NCBI GenBank assembly: GCA_029260955.1
Contig: JAJDCF010000003.1
Coordinates: 1 to 23,489, forward strand
Source of the DNA: Patescibacteria group bacterium
GTDB taxonomy: Bacteria > Patescibacteriota > Gracilibacteria > UM-FILTER-43-11
Reading direction: 5' to 3'
Length of the DNA: 23,489 bases
Position 1 is the stretch's first letter. Every line of letters starts with the position of its first letter. Positions 1 through 7,108 of this stretch are shown here, in pieces. The notes under the pieces are model-generated. The model saw only the letters and a program-made list of their open reading frames with translations, was not told where the DNA came from and did not search any database. A program made the translations under genes and the position numbers.

Positions 1-594
1 GATCTGTCTTTTTAGTATTTCGCCCAAAACAGCAAAAATATTGAAAAAATCCGGGTAAAGCCTGCGGGCTCTTTTGATCATGGGAAAGAAGTATTCTTCC
101 ACCTCCTTCACATATTCCTTTTGACGGGAAAGCCTTAGGCCACCAATGGATTGAATGTTCTGGATTCGATCGCCGCACTTAACCAAAACTGCTTCGGGGA
201 TTTTAAGTATCTCTCCATAATAACTTTCATGATCCGCCTCGCTGTGCTTGTCGTAGTCCAGCTTTTTGGTTACAGACTTTACGATGCCACATACCTTTGC
301 ATCAAAGTCTTTACTAAGATCATCGTTCGAATAGCGATCAGAATAATCCTCAACAACGTCGTGCATAAAGCTTGCAGCAATAATGTCATCCATTTCTTTC
401 ACTTCGCGATGCCCGTGGAGAAGCTGAATTAGGAGGTTAACAATTTCAAATTGATGAGTGACCTCCGGAGAGCCACCTTTTCGGAATCCATTATGAAATT
501 CCATGGCCAAATCCAAAGCTTTTAGGCTTTGAGCCATTTTATACCCCTCAAAATAACCACGATAAAATATTTTTAGCTTGTCTAGGTTGTCCAT
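1..594 (-). CDS. HD-domain hydrolase, RelA/SpoT or MESH1-like (C-terminus cut by window edge)
   Basis: The minus strand is open from an ATG at 594 to the first base, giving 198 residues without a stop, so the gene runs out of the window. Visible metal-site residues are His47, the HDxxED box His78-Asp79...Glu82-Asp83, and a late Asp142 in 'CGDRIQNI', spaced as in the (p)ppGpp hydrolase domain of RelA/SpoT and the small hydrolase MESH1. Those enzymes remove the 3'-pyrophosphate of (p)ppGpp with Mn2+. The N-terminus begins almost directly at the HD fold, so this is either a stand-alone small hydrolase or the head of a longer protein; the missing C-terminus decides. A TATAAT on the minus strand at 621-626 would give a leader of about 20 bases. 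The ppGpp substrate is inferred from family resemblance; another nucleotide phosphohydrolase is possible. Confidence 0.8.
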   Translation of the reverse strand, partial: MDNLDKLKIFYRGYFEGYKMAQSLKALDLAMEFHNGFRKGGSPEVTHQFEIVNLLIQLLHGHREVKEMDDIIAASFMHDVVEDYSDRYSNDDLSKDFDAKVCGIVKSVTKKLDYDKHSEADHESYYGEILKIPEAVLVKCGDRIQNIQSIGGLRLSRQKEYVKEVEEYFFPMIKRARRLYPDFFNIFAVLGEILKRQI

Positions 595-620
595 TCGTAT
601 TATTTGCTAAGACATTATGG

Positions 621-630
621 ATTATATATT
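621..630. promoter_or_regulatory. Overlapping divergent -10 boxes
   Basis: The plus strand reads TATATT at 625-630, ten bases before the ATG at 640. The minus strand reads TATAAT at 621-626, about 27 bases before the HD gene's ATG at 594. The two hexamers share bases 625-626, so polymerase could occupy only one at a time. No convincing -35 box is visible for either. Inferred from sequence alone. Confidence 0.45.
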
Positions 631-639
631 ATCAAACCA

Positions 640-870
640 ATGACTGACACATCAATTATCACCATAGGCCTTATACGCGGAGTTCTAATCGCGCTGGTAC
701 TGCGATATGTTGCTGCCTACATAGACAGATACGAGCCAAGGCATAAATTACTTAAGAAGCTCTGGAAAGACGACAAACATCTTCGAAAGCAGGCTATTAA
801 GTACGCTTGGCACATTGGAGTGCTGATTTTTCTTGGTCACCTTGCATACGCACTGATCTTCGCTGCTTAG
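640..870 (+). CDS. Small two-helix membrane protein, unknown function
   Basis: 76 residues from the ATG at 640. A TTG 36 bases upstream is in frame but lies before the likely -10 box (TATATT, 625-630), so 640 is preferred and the transcript would be nearly leaderless. There are two hydrophobic segments (about residues 5-25 and 54-74) separated by a basic, charged loop containing DRYEPRHKLLKKLWKDDK. This predicts an inner-membrane hairpin protein with a positively charged cytoplasmic loop. I do not recognise a family. The stop TAG (868-870) overlaps the stop of the convergent gene at 867, the two sharing TTAG. Divergent from the HD hydrolase. Confidence 0.6.
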   Translation: MTDTSIITIGLIRGVLIALVLRYVAAYIDRYEPRHKLLKKLWKDDKHLRKQAIKYAWHIGVLIFLGHLAYALIFAA

Positions 871-2528
871 AACACAGGCATTGCCCCACCTTCCGGAAGC
901 GCTCCTTCGGTACCATCTTTGGTCATCTTAAATCCTCCGTTACATCCATATGGATCGCTCCATGTTCCTTGGCCTTCTTCTTCTCTGAGCTTGCCGTCGA
1001 AAGTGGCAATATTATCTGAGCCATAAGCAAGTCCAGCATCAAGATCTCCACCCTTCTTAACGGATCCCGTAATAGTAAGAGGATAGCCCTCATCTGTATC
1101 TGCCTTTCCTTCTATTTCGCTATCATCGATTTTCATACTAAAGTCCGCTCCCCCACAATCAATCCACTCGCCAGGAAAGTCAGGATCAGGCACCGCAGCA
1201 ACGACTGTTTCCGCTCTTCCTGTCCAATCACCATCAAACTCTCCCGCATTGCCAAATTCGATGTCGAAACGAATGTTGTGATGCTGTTTTAACTCTGGAC
1301 CGAAATAACCAGCAATAGGCTTAAAGTACTTACGACTGCTCAAGCTATATTGTGTATTCACAGGTTTCTCACCATCGTCAGCAGCAATTTGGATATTTGT
1401 ATTGGTCGTAGCAAGAATAAAGGTTTGAGTCTCATAATTTCTGGCCGAGGCAGTGATTGAATAAGCTCCAAGCTCAAGTAGAGGAAGCCTGAAGAAGCCC
1501 TTCGAATTCGTATGGGTCCTCCCCTTTGCTTTTCCGAGCTTATTGCGAACGATTATTGTTGCTCCAGAAACTGGTTTGTCTGTTAGCTTGTCAGTGGCAA
1601 TTCCAGCAATAACAGGCCCCTTATTTCTGAGTGATGAGAGCACTGTTTGTGCCGCGCAGTCCAAAATATCTCCTTTGCAAGGACCGATTTCGGTATTCAA
1701 AGTGGCTAGTCTGGTAGCGAGCATACCACAGGCAAGATAGGCAAAAGGCGACGTAGTTCCCGCAGTAAGAACTGTAGCAGAAAGACTAACACCACAAGAA
1801 AGAATATTCATAGTAGTGCCAACGCTGGAAAATATATAATCAGTAAATCCAGCGGTATCCCCTGTCTTAACAGCCTTCGCTCGTGATACACCTGACTTTG
1901 TGACAACGCCCCAAGTAGCTGGTGAACCAGGACCCCAGTTACCCACAGCATGCGCTGAAGGGATAAGACTGAATGATTCTTTGGCAACAGGCATATTGAG
2001 TTTAGAGCCTTCGATCATCTCAGTTGTTCCATCGGGCTTTGTCACTTCGATATCAACCGTAGACTGAGTGTAGTTGGAATAGGTAAGCTTGTAATCTCCA
2101 ATAGTAAAAGTAGAGGGAAGTCCTTCCTCGCTCATCTCAATGAGTCCAGTTTCTCCATTTTGCGTTACCAAAACAACTTTATCGAGTACTTCGGTGTCAT
2201 CAACTATTTTTGTAAAAGCAACAAAGCCATCACCCTCTTCTACCGTTCCAATCATAGCGATATCACTGGATACATCGGTATTAATGGCCACATCCATAGG
2301 AATGACTGGATCACTATCATCATTATCAGTAGCTATCTCACTTTCATCAATCGATTCATCGTCTGAATCCATTTTGTCCTCGATCGTCGACTCAATCTTA
2401 TCGACAATATCAGGCATAGACTCAACCATTTCGGTAATTTTGCTATCAGGTAGGTATTTAGGGGCCAAAAAATAAGCACCGGCACCAATTGCTAGAATAA
2501 GAACAAGAAATCCAAGTAGCTTCTTCAT
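867..2528 (-). CDS. Large exported/anchored protein with a carboxypeptidase-regulatory-like domain
   Basis: 553 residues. An N-terminal hydrophobic stretch (residues 4-22, after MKK) with no lipobox Cys suggests a signal anchor or uncleaved signal. A strongly acidic Asp/Glu/Ser linker follows (about 50-75), then a beta-rich region (about 95-180). Residues 184-300 are small-residue rich with four cysteines (245, 267, 284, 291) and a second hydrophobic patch. Residues 305-385 match the carboxypeptidase-regulatory/CNA-B-type beta sandwich (GxAtdkxtgkPVsGAtIxVrn, later a Gly-Ala-Tyr-Ser-Ile-Thr-Ala strand). The C-terminus (430-540) is Gly/Asp-rich beta with Cys458 and Cys529. It probably sits outside the membrane as a surface or adhesin-like protein. 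It lies 36 bases downstream of the ABC-F gene and could share its transcript, although a TGATAATAC element just upstream might drive it separately. Function unknown. Confidence 0.8.
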   Translation of the reverse strand: MKKLLGFLVLILAIGAGAYFLAPKYLPDSKITEMVESMPDIVDKIESTIEDKMDSDDESIDESEIATDNDDSDPVIPMDVAINTDVSSDIAMIGTVEEGDGFVAFTKIVDDTEVLDKVVLVTQNGETGLIEMSEEGLPSTFTIGDYKLTYSNYTQSTVDIEVTKPDGTTEMIEGSKLNMPVAKESFSLIPSAHAVGNWGPGSPATWGVVTKSGVSRAKAVKTGDTAGFTDYIFSSVGTTMNILSCGVSLSATVLTAGTTSPFAYLACGMLATRLATLNTEIGPCKGDILDCAAQTVLSSLRNKGPVIAGIATDKLTDKPVSGATIIVRNKLGKAKGRTHTNSKGFFRLPLLELGAYSITASARNYETQTFILATTNTNIQIAADDGEKPVNTQYSLSSRKYFKPIAGYFGPELKQHHNIRFDIEFGNAGEFDGDWTGRAETVVAAVPDPDFPGEWIDCGGADFSMKIDDSEIEGKADTDEGYPLTITGSVKKGGDLDAGLAYGSDNIATFDGKLREEEGQGTWSDPYGCNGGFKMTKDGTEGALPEGGAMPVF

Positions 2529-2564
2529 ATGAATAATGATTAAGTATTATCACTTTTCTGCATA

Positions 2565-4337
2565 CTACATGATATCCATTTTTTCCTCCATTTCATCGTA
2601 TTTAGAATCGATATGATCTTCCATCTTTTTTAACTCAATTCCATGTTCCTTGATGGCTATCACATCTTTTCTTAAACAGGCTTCTTGCAGGGTTTGGCCG
2701 ATTATTTCCTTCTGTTTTTCTAGTTTCTCAATCTCTTTTTCTAATTTTTCAAGTGCCTTCTTCGCAAGTCGCTCCTGCCTTCGGGATTCTTTTTCATCCA
2801 AGTATTGTTTCTTCTGATCCGAATCCCCTTTCGATGCCTTAAAAGCTGATTCGTCTTCTTCGGACCAACCACCTTTGGCCAAAAATTTGTCATAACCGTA
2901 TTCAAGCACGCGAATTTCATTATTATCAAAAAGGACCAGCTTTGTGGCGAGCTTTGAGAGCATAGCCTCGTTATGAGTCACAAAAATCACCGTACCCTGA
3001 TATCTCTCGATGGCTTCAGTCAGCGCCTGAACCGATTCCATATCCAAATGATTGGTAGGCTCATCAAGCATGAGTAGCTGAGATGGTGAAAGAAGCGCCT
3101 TACCCAGGCACACTCTACTTTTTTCTCCACCGGAGATTGTTTTGATAAACTTTTTTACATCGTCGCCTTTAAAAAGTAAGGCGCCACACAAATTACGTAC
3201 CTCTTGCTCAGAAGTATTCGGCATAGCAATGAGTTCTTCAAGAATGCTCTTTTGAGGAGTGAGCTCCTGAATGGAATCGATACCAAAATAACTGACCGCC
3301 AGAGTTGGCGGCATACGAACCTTACCGCTATCGGGCTTCAGGGTTTGGTGCAGCAACTTCAGAAGAGTGGATTTTCCTTTTCCGTTTCGGCCGATGATGG
3401 CGATGCGATCACCCGGAAAAGTCGTGAGAGAAAAGTTTTTAATCAATGGCATATCTTCTTCGTAACCAAAACTTATGTCAGTCGCCTGCACCACAGAATC
3501 ACTCTTACAAGGAATGGCCCGAAAATGGAATTTGATCGTGGCAATGTTATCGAGCTTCTGTTTTAATTCCTGCTTAGCCAAAGATTTTATGCGTGATTGC
3601 ACAAGGCCAGCACTTCTGGCCCCTGCTCTAAACTTACGAATGAACTCATCTTCTTTCTCGCGCTTTTTTGCCTGATTCTTGCGAGTCTTCTCATAAATTT
3701 CCTCATCTTTTTTGATGTGTTCTAAAAGTTTTAAAGGTCCGCCAGCCATCTTCCGCATGTGCCCCCGATGAATAGCAACAGTGTGAGAGACGACCAAATC
3801 CATAAAGTGCTGATCGTGCGTAACGAGAATAAAGGCACCTCTCCAGGATTTCAAAAAGCGCTCAAGCCAACGAAGCGAAAGGATGTCCAAATAGTTCGTC
3901 GGCTCATCCAAAAGCAGAAGATCTGATTCGGATACCAGTGCTTCCGCCAAACGCACCCGAACCTGGAAGCCACTCGAGAATTCTGAAGGAGGCCTATCAA
4001 AGTCATAGGTATCAAAACCCAAGCCCATCAAAATTGACTTAGCCTTCCAATCTTCATTCACCGAACCTTTTGGCAAAGCTGAGCAGACCTGAGCCAAAAT
4101 AGTATCTTCCGAAAACTTCAAATGTTGCTCCAAGGACTTAACTCTGTACCCACTTGGCATGTCTATCTTGCCTTCCTTAGGCGCCTCATCACCAAGTAAA
4201 ATTTTGAGAAAAGTAGTCTTACCTGATCCATTTCTCCCAATGAGCCCTATTTTTTCTTTGGGGCCAATATTCAGGTCCACATCCTGAAAAAGTGTTTGAT
4301 TGCCGTAATATTTAGTGAGTCCCGAGATAGTGAGCAT
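2565..4337 (-). CDS. ABC-F family ATPase (ribosome-associated type)
   Basis: 590 residues with two ABC cassettes and no membrane segments, the ABC-F layout. Walker A boxes are at 34-41 (GRNGSGKT) and 316-323 (GRNGKGKS), Walker B at 140-145 and 421-426 (LDEPTN), and the switch motifs are VTHD and VTHN. A basic helical linker joins them (about 205-262), and a charged coiled coil closes the protein (508-588), as in Uup-like members. The first signature reads FSSGFQ, the second ISGGE. ABC-F proteins act on the ribosome, in translation factor, stalling-rescue or antibiotic-protection roles; which applies here cannot be read. The start at 4337 is chosen over an in-frame ATG at 4397 because a minus-strand promoter (AAGACA-N17-TATACT, 4358-4386) lies between them and the family match begins at MLTISGLTKYYG. 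Confidence 0.95.
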   Translation of the reverse strand: MLTISGLTKYYGNQTLFQDVDLNIGPKEKIGLIGRNGSGKTTFLKILLGDEAPKEGKIDMPSGYRVKSLEQHLKFSEDTILAQVCSALPKGSVNEDWKAKSILMGLGFDTYDFDRPPSEFSSGFQVRVRLAEALVSESDLLLLDEPTNYLDILSLRWLERFLKSWRGAFILVTHDQHFMDLVVSHTVAIHRGHMRKMAGGPLKLLEHIKKDEEIYEKTRKNQAKKREKEDEFIRKFRAGARSAGLVQSRIKSLAKQELKQKLDNIATIKFHFRAIPCKSDSVVQATDISFGYEEDMPLIKNFSLTTFPGDRIAIIGRNGKGKSTLLKLLHQTLKPDSGKVRMPPTLAVSYFGIDSIQELTPQKSILEELIAMPNTSEQEVRNLCGALLFKGDDVKKFIKTISGGEKSRVCLGKALLSPSQLLMLDEPTNHLDMESVQALTEAIERYQGTVIFVTHNEAMLSKLATKLVLFDNNEIRVLEYGYDKFLAKGGWSEEDESAFKASKGDSDQKKQYLDEKESRRQERLAKKALEKLEKEIEKLEKQKEIIGQTLQEACLRKDVIAIKEHGIELKKMEDHIDSKYDEMEEKMDIM

Positions 4338-4357
4338 AGTATTCAAGTTCAGAGGTA

Positions 4358-4386
4358 AGTATAACGATAATTCTTTTGAATGTCTT
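4358..4386 (-). promoter_or_regulatory. Promoter of the ABC-F gene
   Basis: On the minus strand, AAGACA (4381-4386), a 17-base spacer and TATACT (4358-4363) form a good housekeeping-sigma promoter. The expected start near 4351 gives a leader of about 14 bases before the ATG at 4337. On the opposite strand TATAAC (4360-4365) and GATAAT (4366-4371) could serve the divergent gene at 4410. Confidence 0.6.
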
Positions 4387-4409
4387 CGAATCCACAAAGC
4401 TGATAAGCT

Positions 4410-4730
4410 ATGTGCATGATTCCAATTGAATATTTAAGACAATTTCGCCTTGGTGACTACGCAATTTTTGACCTCGCCATTTCCTTTCTGGGAATCTACT
4501 TACTATCCCCCTACCTATCAAAGCTATTTCGTAAGCTAAGATTAGATGTTCCAAAACTAAACTGGGTCTTCCTCACCTTACCAATAGCCATCGTATCTCA
4601 TTTGCTCGCGGGAAGCATTACACCCATGACCAGAGACTTTTTGGATGTAAGCGGTCACTACATTATAAAAATAATAATCCTGGTATCATTAATTCTTGGG
4701 ATAAGAGGTATAAAAATAATAAAAAAATGA
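4410..4730 (+). CDS. Small multi-pass membrane protein, unknown
   Basis: 106 residues from ATG 4410; a second ATG at 4416 (MIPIEYLRQF...) is equally plausible, giving 104. Three hydrophobic segments can be seen (about residues 16-35, 50-68 and 83-101), with basic residues between the first two and a Lys-rich end (GIKIIKK), so it is a probable cytoplasmic-membrane protein. No catalytic motif is evident. Its TGA stop overlaps the next start as ATGA, so translation of the NYN protein is probably coupled to it and the two may work together. The TGA stop also argues against a UGA-Gly genetic code. Confidence 0.7.
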   Translation: MCMIPIEYLRQFRLGDYAIFDLAISFLGIYLLSPYLSKLFRKLRLDVPKLNWVFLTLPIAIVSHLLAGSITPMTRDFLDVSGHYIIKIIILVSLILGIRGIKIIKK

Positions 4731-5329
4731 ACAACTACGCCTTCATCGACAGTCAAAACTTAAATTTAGCCATCAAAGACCTTGGCTGGAAGCTGGACTT
4801 TAAAAAGTTCCGAGTATTTTTGAAAGACAAGTATAAAGTGAAGAAAGCCTTTCTTTTTGTTGGCTTCATTAGCGAATATGAAAAGATGTACAGCTCACTC
4901 ACGGCTGCGGGCTACACTGTCATTTTTAAGCCCACTCTGGATAAAAAAGGAATAATAAAAGGAAACTGCGATGCCGAGCTGGTATTGCAATGCATGATTG
5001 AGTTTAAAAATTTCGACAAAGCTATCATAGTATCGGGTGACGGTGATTTTCATTGCCTTATTGAGTATTTGAACAAAAAAAAGAAGCTTTCAAAAATCGG
5101 AATACCCAGCAAAAAGCATTACTCCTCTCTTTTACGCAAATTCACTAAATCTTTCTTCTATGTGAGTGATTACAAAAATAAGCTTCAATTCGGAAGGTCT
5201 AAAATTAAGAAGAAAATACAAAAGCAAAAGGTCTCAAAGAAGGGGGCTCCTGAAAAGAATATAATGAAGGTCAAAAAAATTGCTAAAAAAAACGGTGAGC
5301 ATTCCTTTCGGCACCGACACCTCAGGTAG
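4727..5329 (+). CDS. NYN-domain protein (LabA/DUF88-like, PIN-fold putative RNase)
   Basis: 200 residues. The NYN fold is shown by FIDSQN (Asp8, Asn11), GNCDAEL (Asp82) and VSGDGDF (Asp105, Asp107), the acidic residues that bind metal in this PIN-like nuclease family. Members cleave or bind RNA, although many substrates are unknown. The tail from about 157 is a Lys-rich extension (KKKIQKQKVSKKG and similar), a likely RNA-binding arm. The start overlaps the upstream membrane protein by four bases. The last codons run through an inverted repeat (5294-5335), so the extreme C-terminus (GEHSFRHRHLR) is unlike the rest and may be shaped by that element. The RNase role is inferred from the fold. Confidence 0.85.
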   Translation: MNNYAFIDSQNLNLAIKDLGWKLDFKKFRVFLKDKYKVKKAFLFVGFISEYEKMYSSLTAAGYTVIFKPTLDKKGIIKGNCDAELVLQCMIEFKNFDKAIIVSGDGDFHCLIEYLNKKKKLSKIGIPSKKHYSSLLRKFTKSFFYVSDYKNKLQFGRSKIKKKIQKQKVSKKGAPEKNIMKVKKIAKKNGEHSFRHRHLR

Positions 5330-5347
5330 CTCACCATCGTGATGAGC
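5294..5347 (+). other. Inverted-repeat element with two competing hairpins
   Basis: GGTGAGC at 5294-5300 pairs perfectly with GCTCACC at 5329-5335, enclosing smaller stems such as TCGG/CCGA (5308-5317). GCTCA at 5329-5333 can instead pair with TGAGC at 5343-5347 around CATCGTGATG. The two folds exclude each other. The element spans the stop codon of the NYN gene (5327-5329) and precedes the hydrolase start at 5373. There is no T-run, so it is not a standard terminator. It may be an mRNA processing or attenuation structure, or an inserted small repeat. Confidence 0.4.
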
Positions 5348-5372
5348 AAATTATAGCAAACTATATAGAATA

Positions 5373-5936
5373 ATGGCAAATATATTTATCTTTCACGGGA
5401 CAGGCGGTTACCCAGAGGAAAATTGGTTTCCTTGGTTAAAGGAAAAATTGGAAGTTTTGGGGCACAAGGTTGTAGTTCCACAATTCCCCACGCCAGATAA
5501 TCAGACACCAGAAAGTTGGTTCGAGGCTTTTCGAAAATACGAAGAGAGCCTGGATGAAAACACAATTATAATTGGCCACAGTTTGGGAGGAGCATTTTTG
5601 CTACATCTTTTAGAAAAAGTAGATGTGCAAATAAAAGCGGCTTACTTTGTAGCTGCTCCCGTGGGCATTCTGCCTTTAAAGAACTATGAAACCGATAAAC
5701 CTTTTATTGATCAACCTTTTGACTGGGACAAAATCAAAGCAAACTCCAAAGAGTTTTATGTGTACCATTCGGACAATGACCCATTCGTTTCATTGGAAAA
5801 CGGACAGGAGTTGGCGAAAAAACTCGATACAGAATTAACATTCGTGCCTAACGCAGGCCATTTTAATGCTTCAGCCGGTTACAAATCATTTGACATCCTT
5901 CTAAAACAAATTATAATCAGTGCCAATCCTAAATAG
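5373..5936 (+). CDS. RBBP9/YdeN-family serine hydrolase
   Basis: 187 residues, the usual size of this compact alpha/beta-hydrolase family. The strand-loop FHGTGG (7-12) begins the fold. The nucleophile elbow is GHSLGG with Ser70, the acid Asp136 in SDNDPFV, and the base His163 in NAGHFN, so the triad is complete. The signature FPTPDNQTPESW (38-49) is typical of YdeN/RBBP9 proteins. It is cytosolic with no signal peptide, and the physiological substrate is unknown for most members. TATAGC (5352-5357) could be a -10 box; no Shine-Dalgarno sequence is visible. The 3' end carries the promoter for the next gene. Confidence 0.9.
   Translation: MANIFIFHGTGGYPEENWFPWLKEKLEVLGHKVVVPQFPTPDNQTPESWFEAFRKYEESLDENTIIIGHSLGGAFLLHLLEKVDVQIKAAYFVAAPVGILPLKNYETDKPFIDQPFDWDKIKANSKEFYVYHSDNDPFVSLENGQELAKKLDTELTFVPNAGHFNASAGYKSFDILLKQIIISANPK
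5890..5917 (+). promoter_or_regulatory. Near-consensus promoter inside the hydrolase 3' end
   Basis: TTGACA (5890-5895), a 16-base spacer and TATAAT (5912-5917) match the housekeeping-sigma consensus at every hexamer position. The start point should lie near 5924, giving a leader of about 20 bases before the ATG at 5944. It lies within codons of the hydrolase gene. Confidence 0.7.
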
Positions 5937-5943
5937 CACTATT

Positions 5944-6372
5944 ATGATTCCCCACAGCCGACCGCCAATCAATAGATTCCAACAAAGTCCCAATATTGCA
6001 CCAAAAAGCTCTTGGGTTATATTGGCAAAAAAAGTTAGAGACGAGATAGCCTTTAAAACAGCTGCGAAAGCGTCTGAAATTAAGGAATCTACAACCAATG
6101 TAGCGACAGATACTAGAAACGCAGTAGCATTGATGAGACTCTTAAAAGACCCAGAAACTAGAGATCACATGATAGACACCTTAAGAGATGAAATTATAGC
6201 ACCCCTAGTCGTTGCGGTAAGTAGCAAAGTTGGCACTGAAAGAAGGAGATATTCACGAGCAAGCACAATAAAGCGAGTGGTAACATTTGCCCTCGACCCA
6301 CTATATAGAGTACTTGGAGAGACAACTGAAAAATTATCAAGAAAAGCCAACGAAAATCGAACAAAAGAATAA
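5944..6372 (+). CDS. Short hypothetical protein
   Basis: 142 residues from ATG 5944 (MIPHSRPPINRF). An in-frame ATG at 5920 falls at or before the transcription start predicted by the TTGACA-N16-TATAAT promoter and overlaps the hydrolase gene, so 5944 is preferred. The protein is mostly polar and predicted helical, with no hydrophobic segment long enough for a sure membrane helix and a basic C-terminus (KLSRKANENRTKE). I do not recognise a family. The strong private promoter and an undisturbed frame of 430 bases support a real gene, but homologue evidence would be needed to be certain. Confidence 0.5.
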   Translation: MIPHSRPPINRFQQSPNIAPKSSWVILAKKVRDEIAFKTAAKASEIKESTTNVATDTRNAVALMRLLKDPETRDHMIDTLRDEIIAPLVVAVSSKVGTERRRYSRASTIKRVVTFALDPLYRVLGETTEKLSRKANENRTKE

Positions 6373-6442
6373 TGGTGCTATTACGCCTTGCTTCTTTGCT
6401 ACATAAGGCATAAACTCCCTTAGCTAACTAAATTAAATTATT

Positions 6443-7093
6443 ATGAATTACAATCAAGGTGGTCGAGACGACCGAGGAGACAGAGGTGGCTACGGTGGAG
6501 GAGGAGGACGTGGTGGAGGTGGTTACGGTGGAGGACGTGGTGGAGGTGGTGGCTACGGAGGTGGAGGAGGACGTGGTGGAGGTGGTTACGGAGGTGGAGG
6601 TGGCGGAAGAGGTTACGGAGGTGACCGAGGTCGCCCTCAAATGCACCCAGCTACTTGCGCTGAATGCGGCAATCGCTGTGAAGTACCTTTCAAGCCTACT
6701 GGCGAAAAGCCTGTCTACTGTAGTAACTGTTTCGAAAACAGCGGACGTGGACAATCTAGGCCAAACAGAGATCGTCCCGCACCTCGCAAGGAATATTCTG
6801 CACCTCGCGAAGATAATTCTAAGGCACACGCTGAACTCAAGACTCAGATAGATAGACTTGAGTCCAAACTAGATAGAATTCTAAAAAGTCTTGCACCTGT
6901 TGTTTCTTCTGGAAAGAAGGCATCGAAAGAAATGGAATATGTCGAAGAAGTTGCTGAAAAGCCAGCTAAGAAGGAAGCCAAGAAACCAGCAAAGAAGGCA
7001 CCTGCTAAGAAGAAAACTGCAAAGAAGGCACCTGCTAAAAAAGCGGTCAAAAAACCTGCTAAGAAGGCAGCTAAGAAAAAGCCGAGCAAATAG
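6443..7093 (+). CDS. RGG-rich, CxxC-x17-CxxC zinc-ribbon protein with histone H1-like tail
   Basis: 216 residues in four parts. Residues 1-64 are almost only Gly, Arg, Tyr and Asp (RGG/GGYGG repeats). Residues 68-98 hold CAEC-x17-CSNC (Cys72, 75, 93, 96), the CxxC-x17-CxxC zinc-binding domain known in candidate-phyla bacteria (TIGR04272 type). Residues 127-150 form a short heptad coiled coil (LKTQIDRLESKLDRILKSL). Residues 173-216 are Lys/Ala/Pro repeats (KKAPAKK) like histone H1 or bacterial HctB-type tails. This predicts a nucleic-acid-binding protein, probably oligomeric; RNA through RGG and DNA or RNA through the basic tail are inference. The ATG at 6443 has no clear Shine-Dalgarno sequence. 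Confidence 0.85.
   Translation: MNYNQGGRDDRGDRGGYGGGGGRGGGGYGGGRGGGGGYGGGGGRGGGGYGGGGGGRGYGGDRGRPQMHPATCAECGNRCEVPFKPTGEKPVYCSNCFENSGRGQSRPNRDRPAPRKEYSAPREDNSKAHAELKTQIDRLESKLDRILKSLAPVVSSGKKASKEMEYVEEVAEKPAKKEAKKPAKKAPAKKKTAKKAPAKKAVKKPAKKAAKKKPSK
6490..6635 (+). repeat. G-rich imperfect tandem repeat encoding the RGG region
   Basis: Units of the type GGAGGACGTGGTGGAGGTGG followed by TTACGG or CTACGG recur three times with small shifts. The plus (mRNA) strand has dense GG and GGG runs able to form G-quadruplexes, and the tract is prone to slippage. It is responsible for long open frames on other strands that are not genes. Confidence 0.8.
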
Positions 7094-7108
7094 GATAGGC
7101 GTAATGTG

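Noticed and set aside
5901..6350. Minus-strand frames of 61-65 codons opposite the short hypothetical gene
   Set aside because: No promoter on that strand, and the plus-strand gene has a near-perfect promoter.
6385..6409. GCCTT/AAGGC inverted repeat before the RGG protein gene as a terminator
   Set aside because: Five pairs with a 15-base loop and no T-run.
6428..6829. Ser/Thr-rich frame opposite the Gly-rich repeat, and Val/Glu-rich frame in the other plus phase
   Set aside because: Both are by-products of the G-rich tandem repeat; low complexity with no independent evidence.
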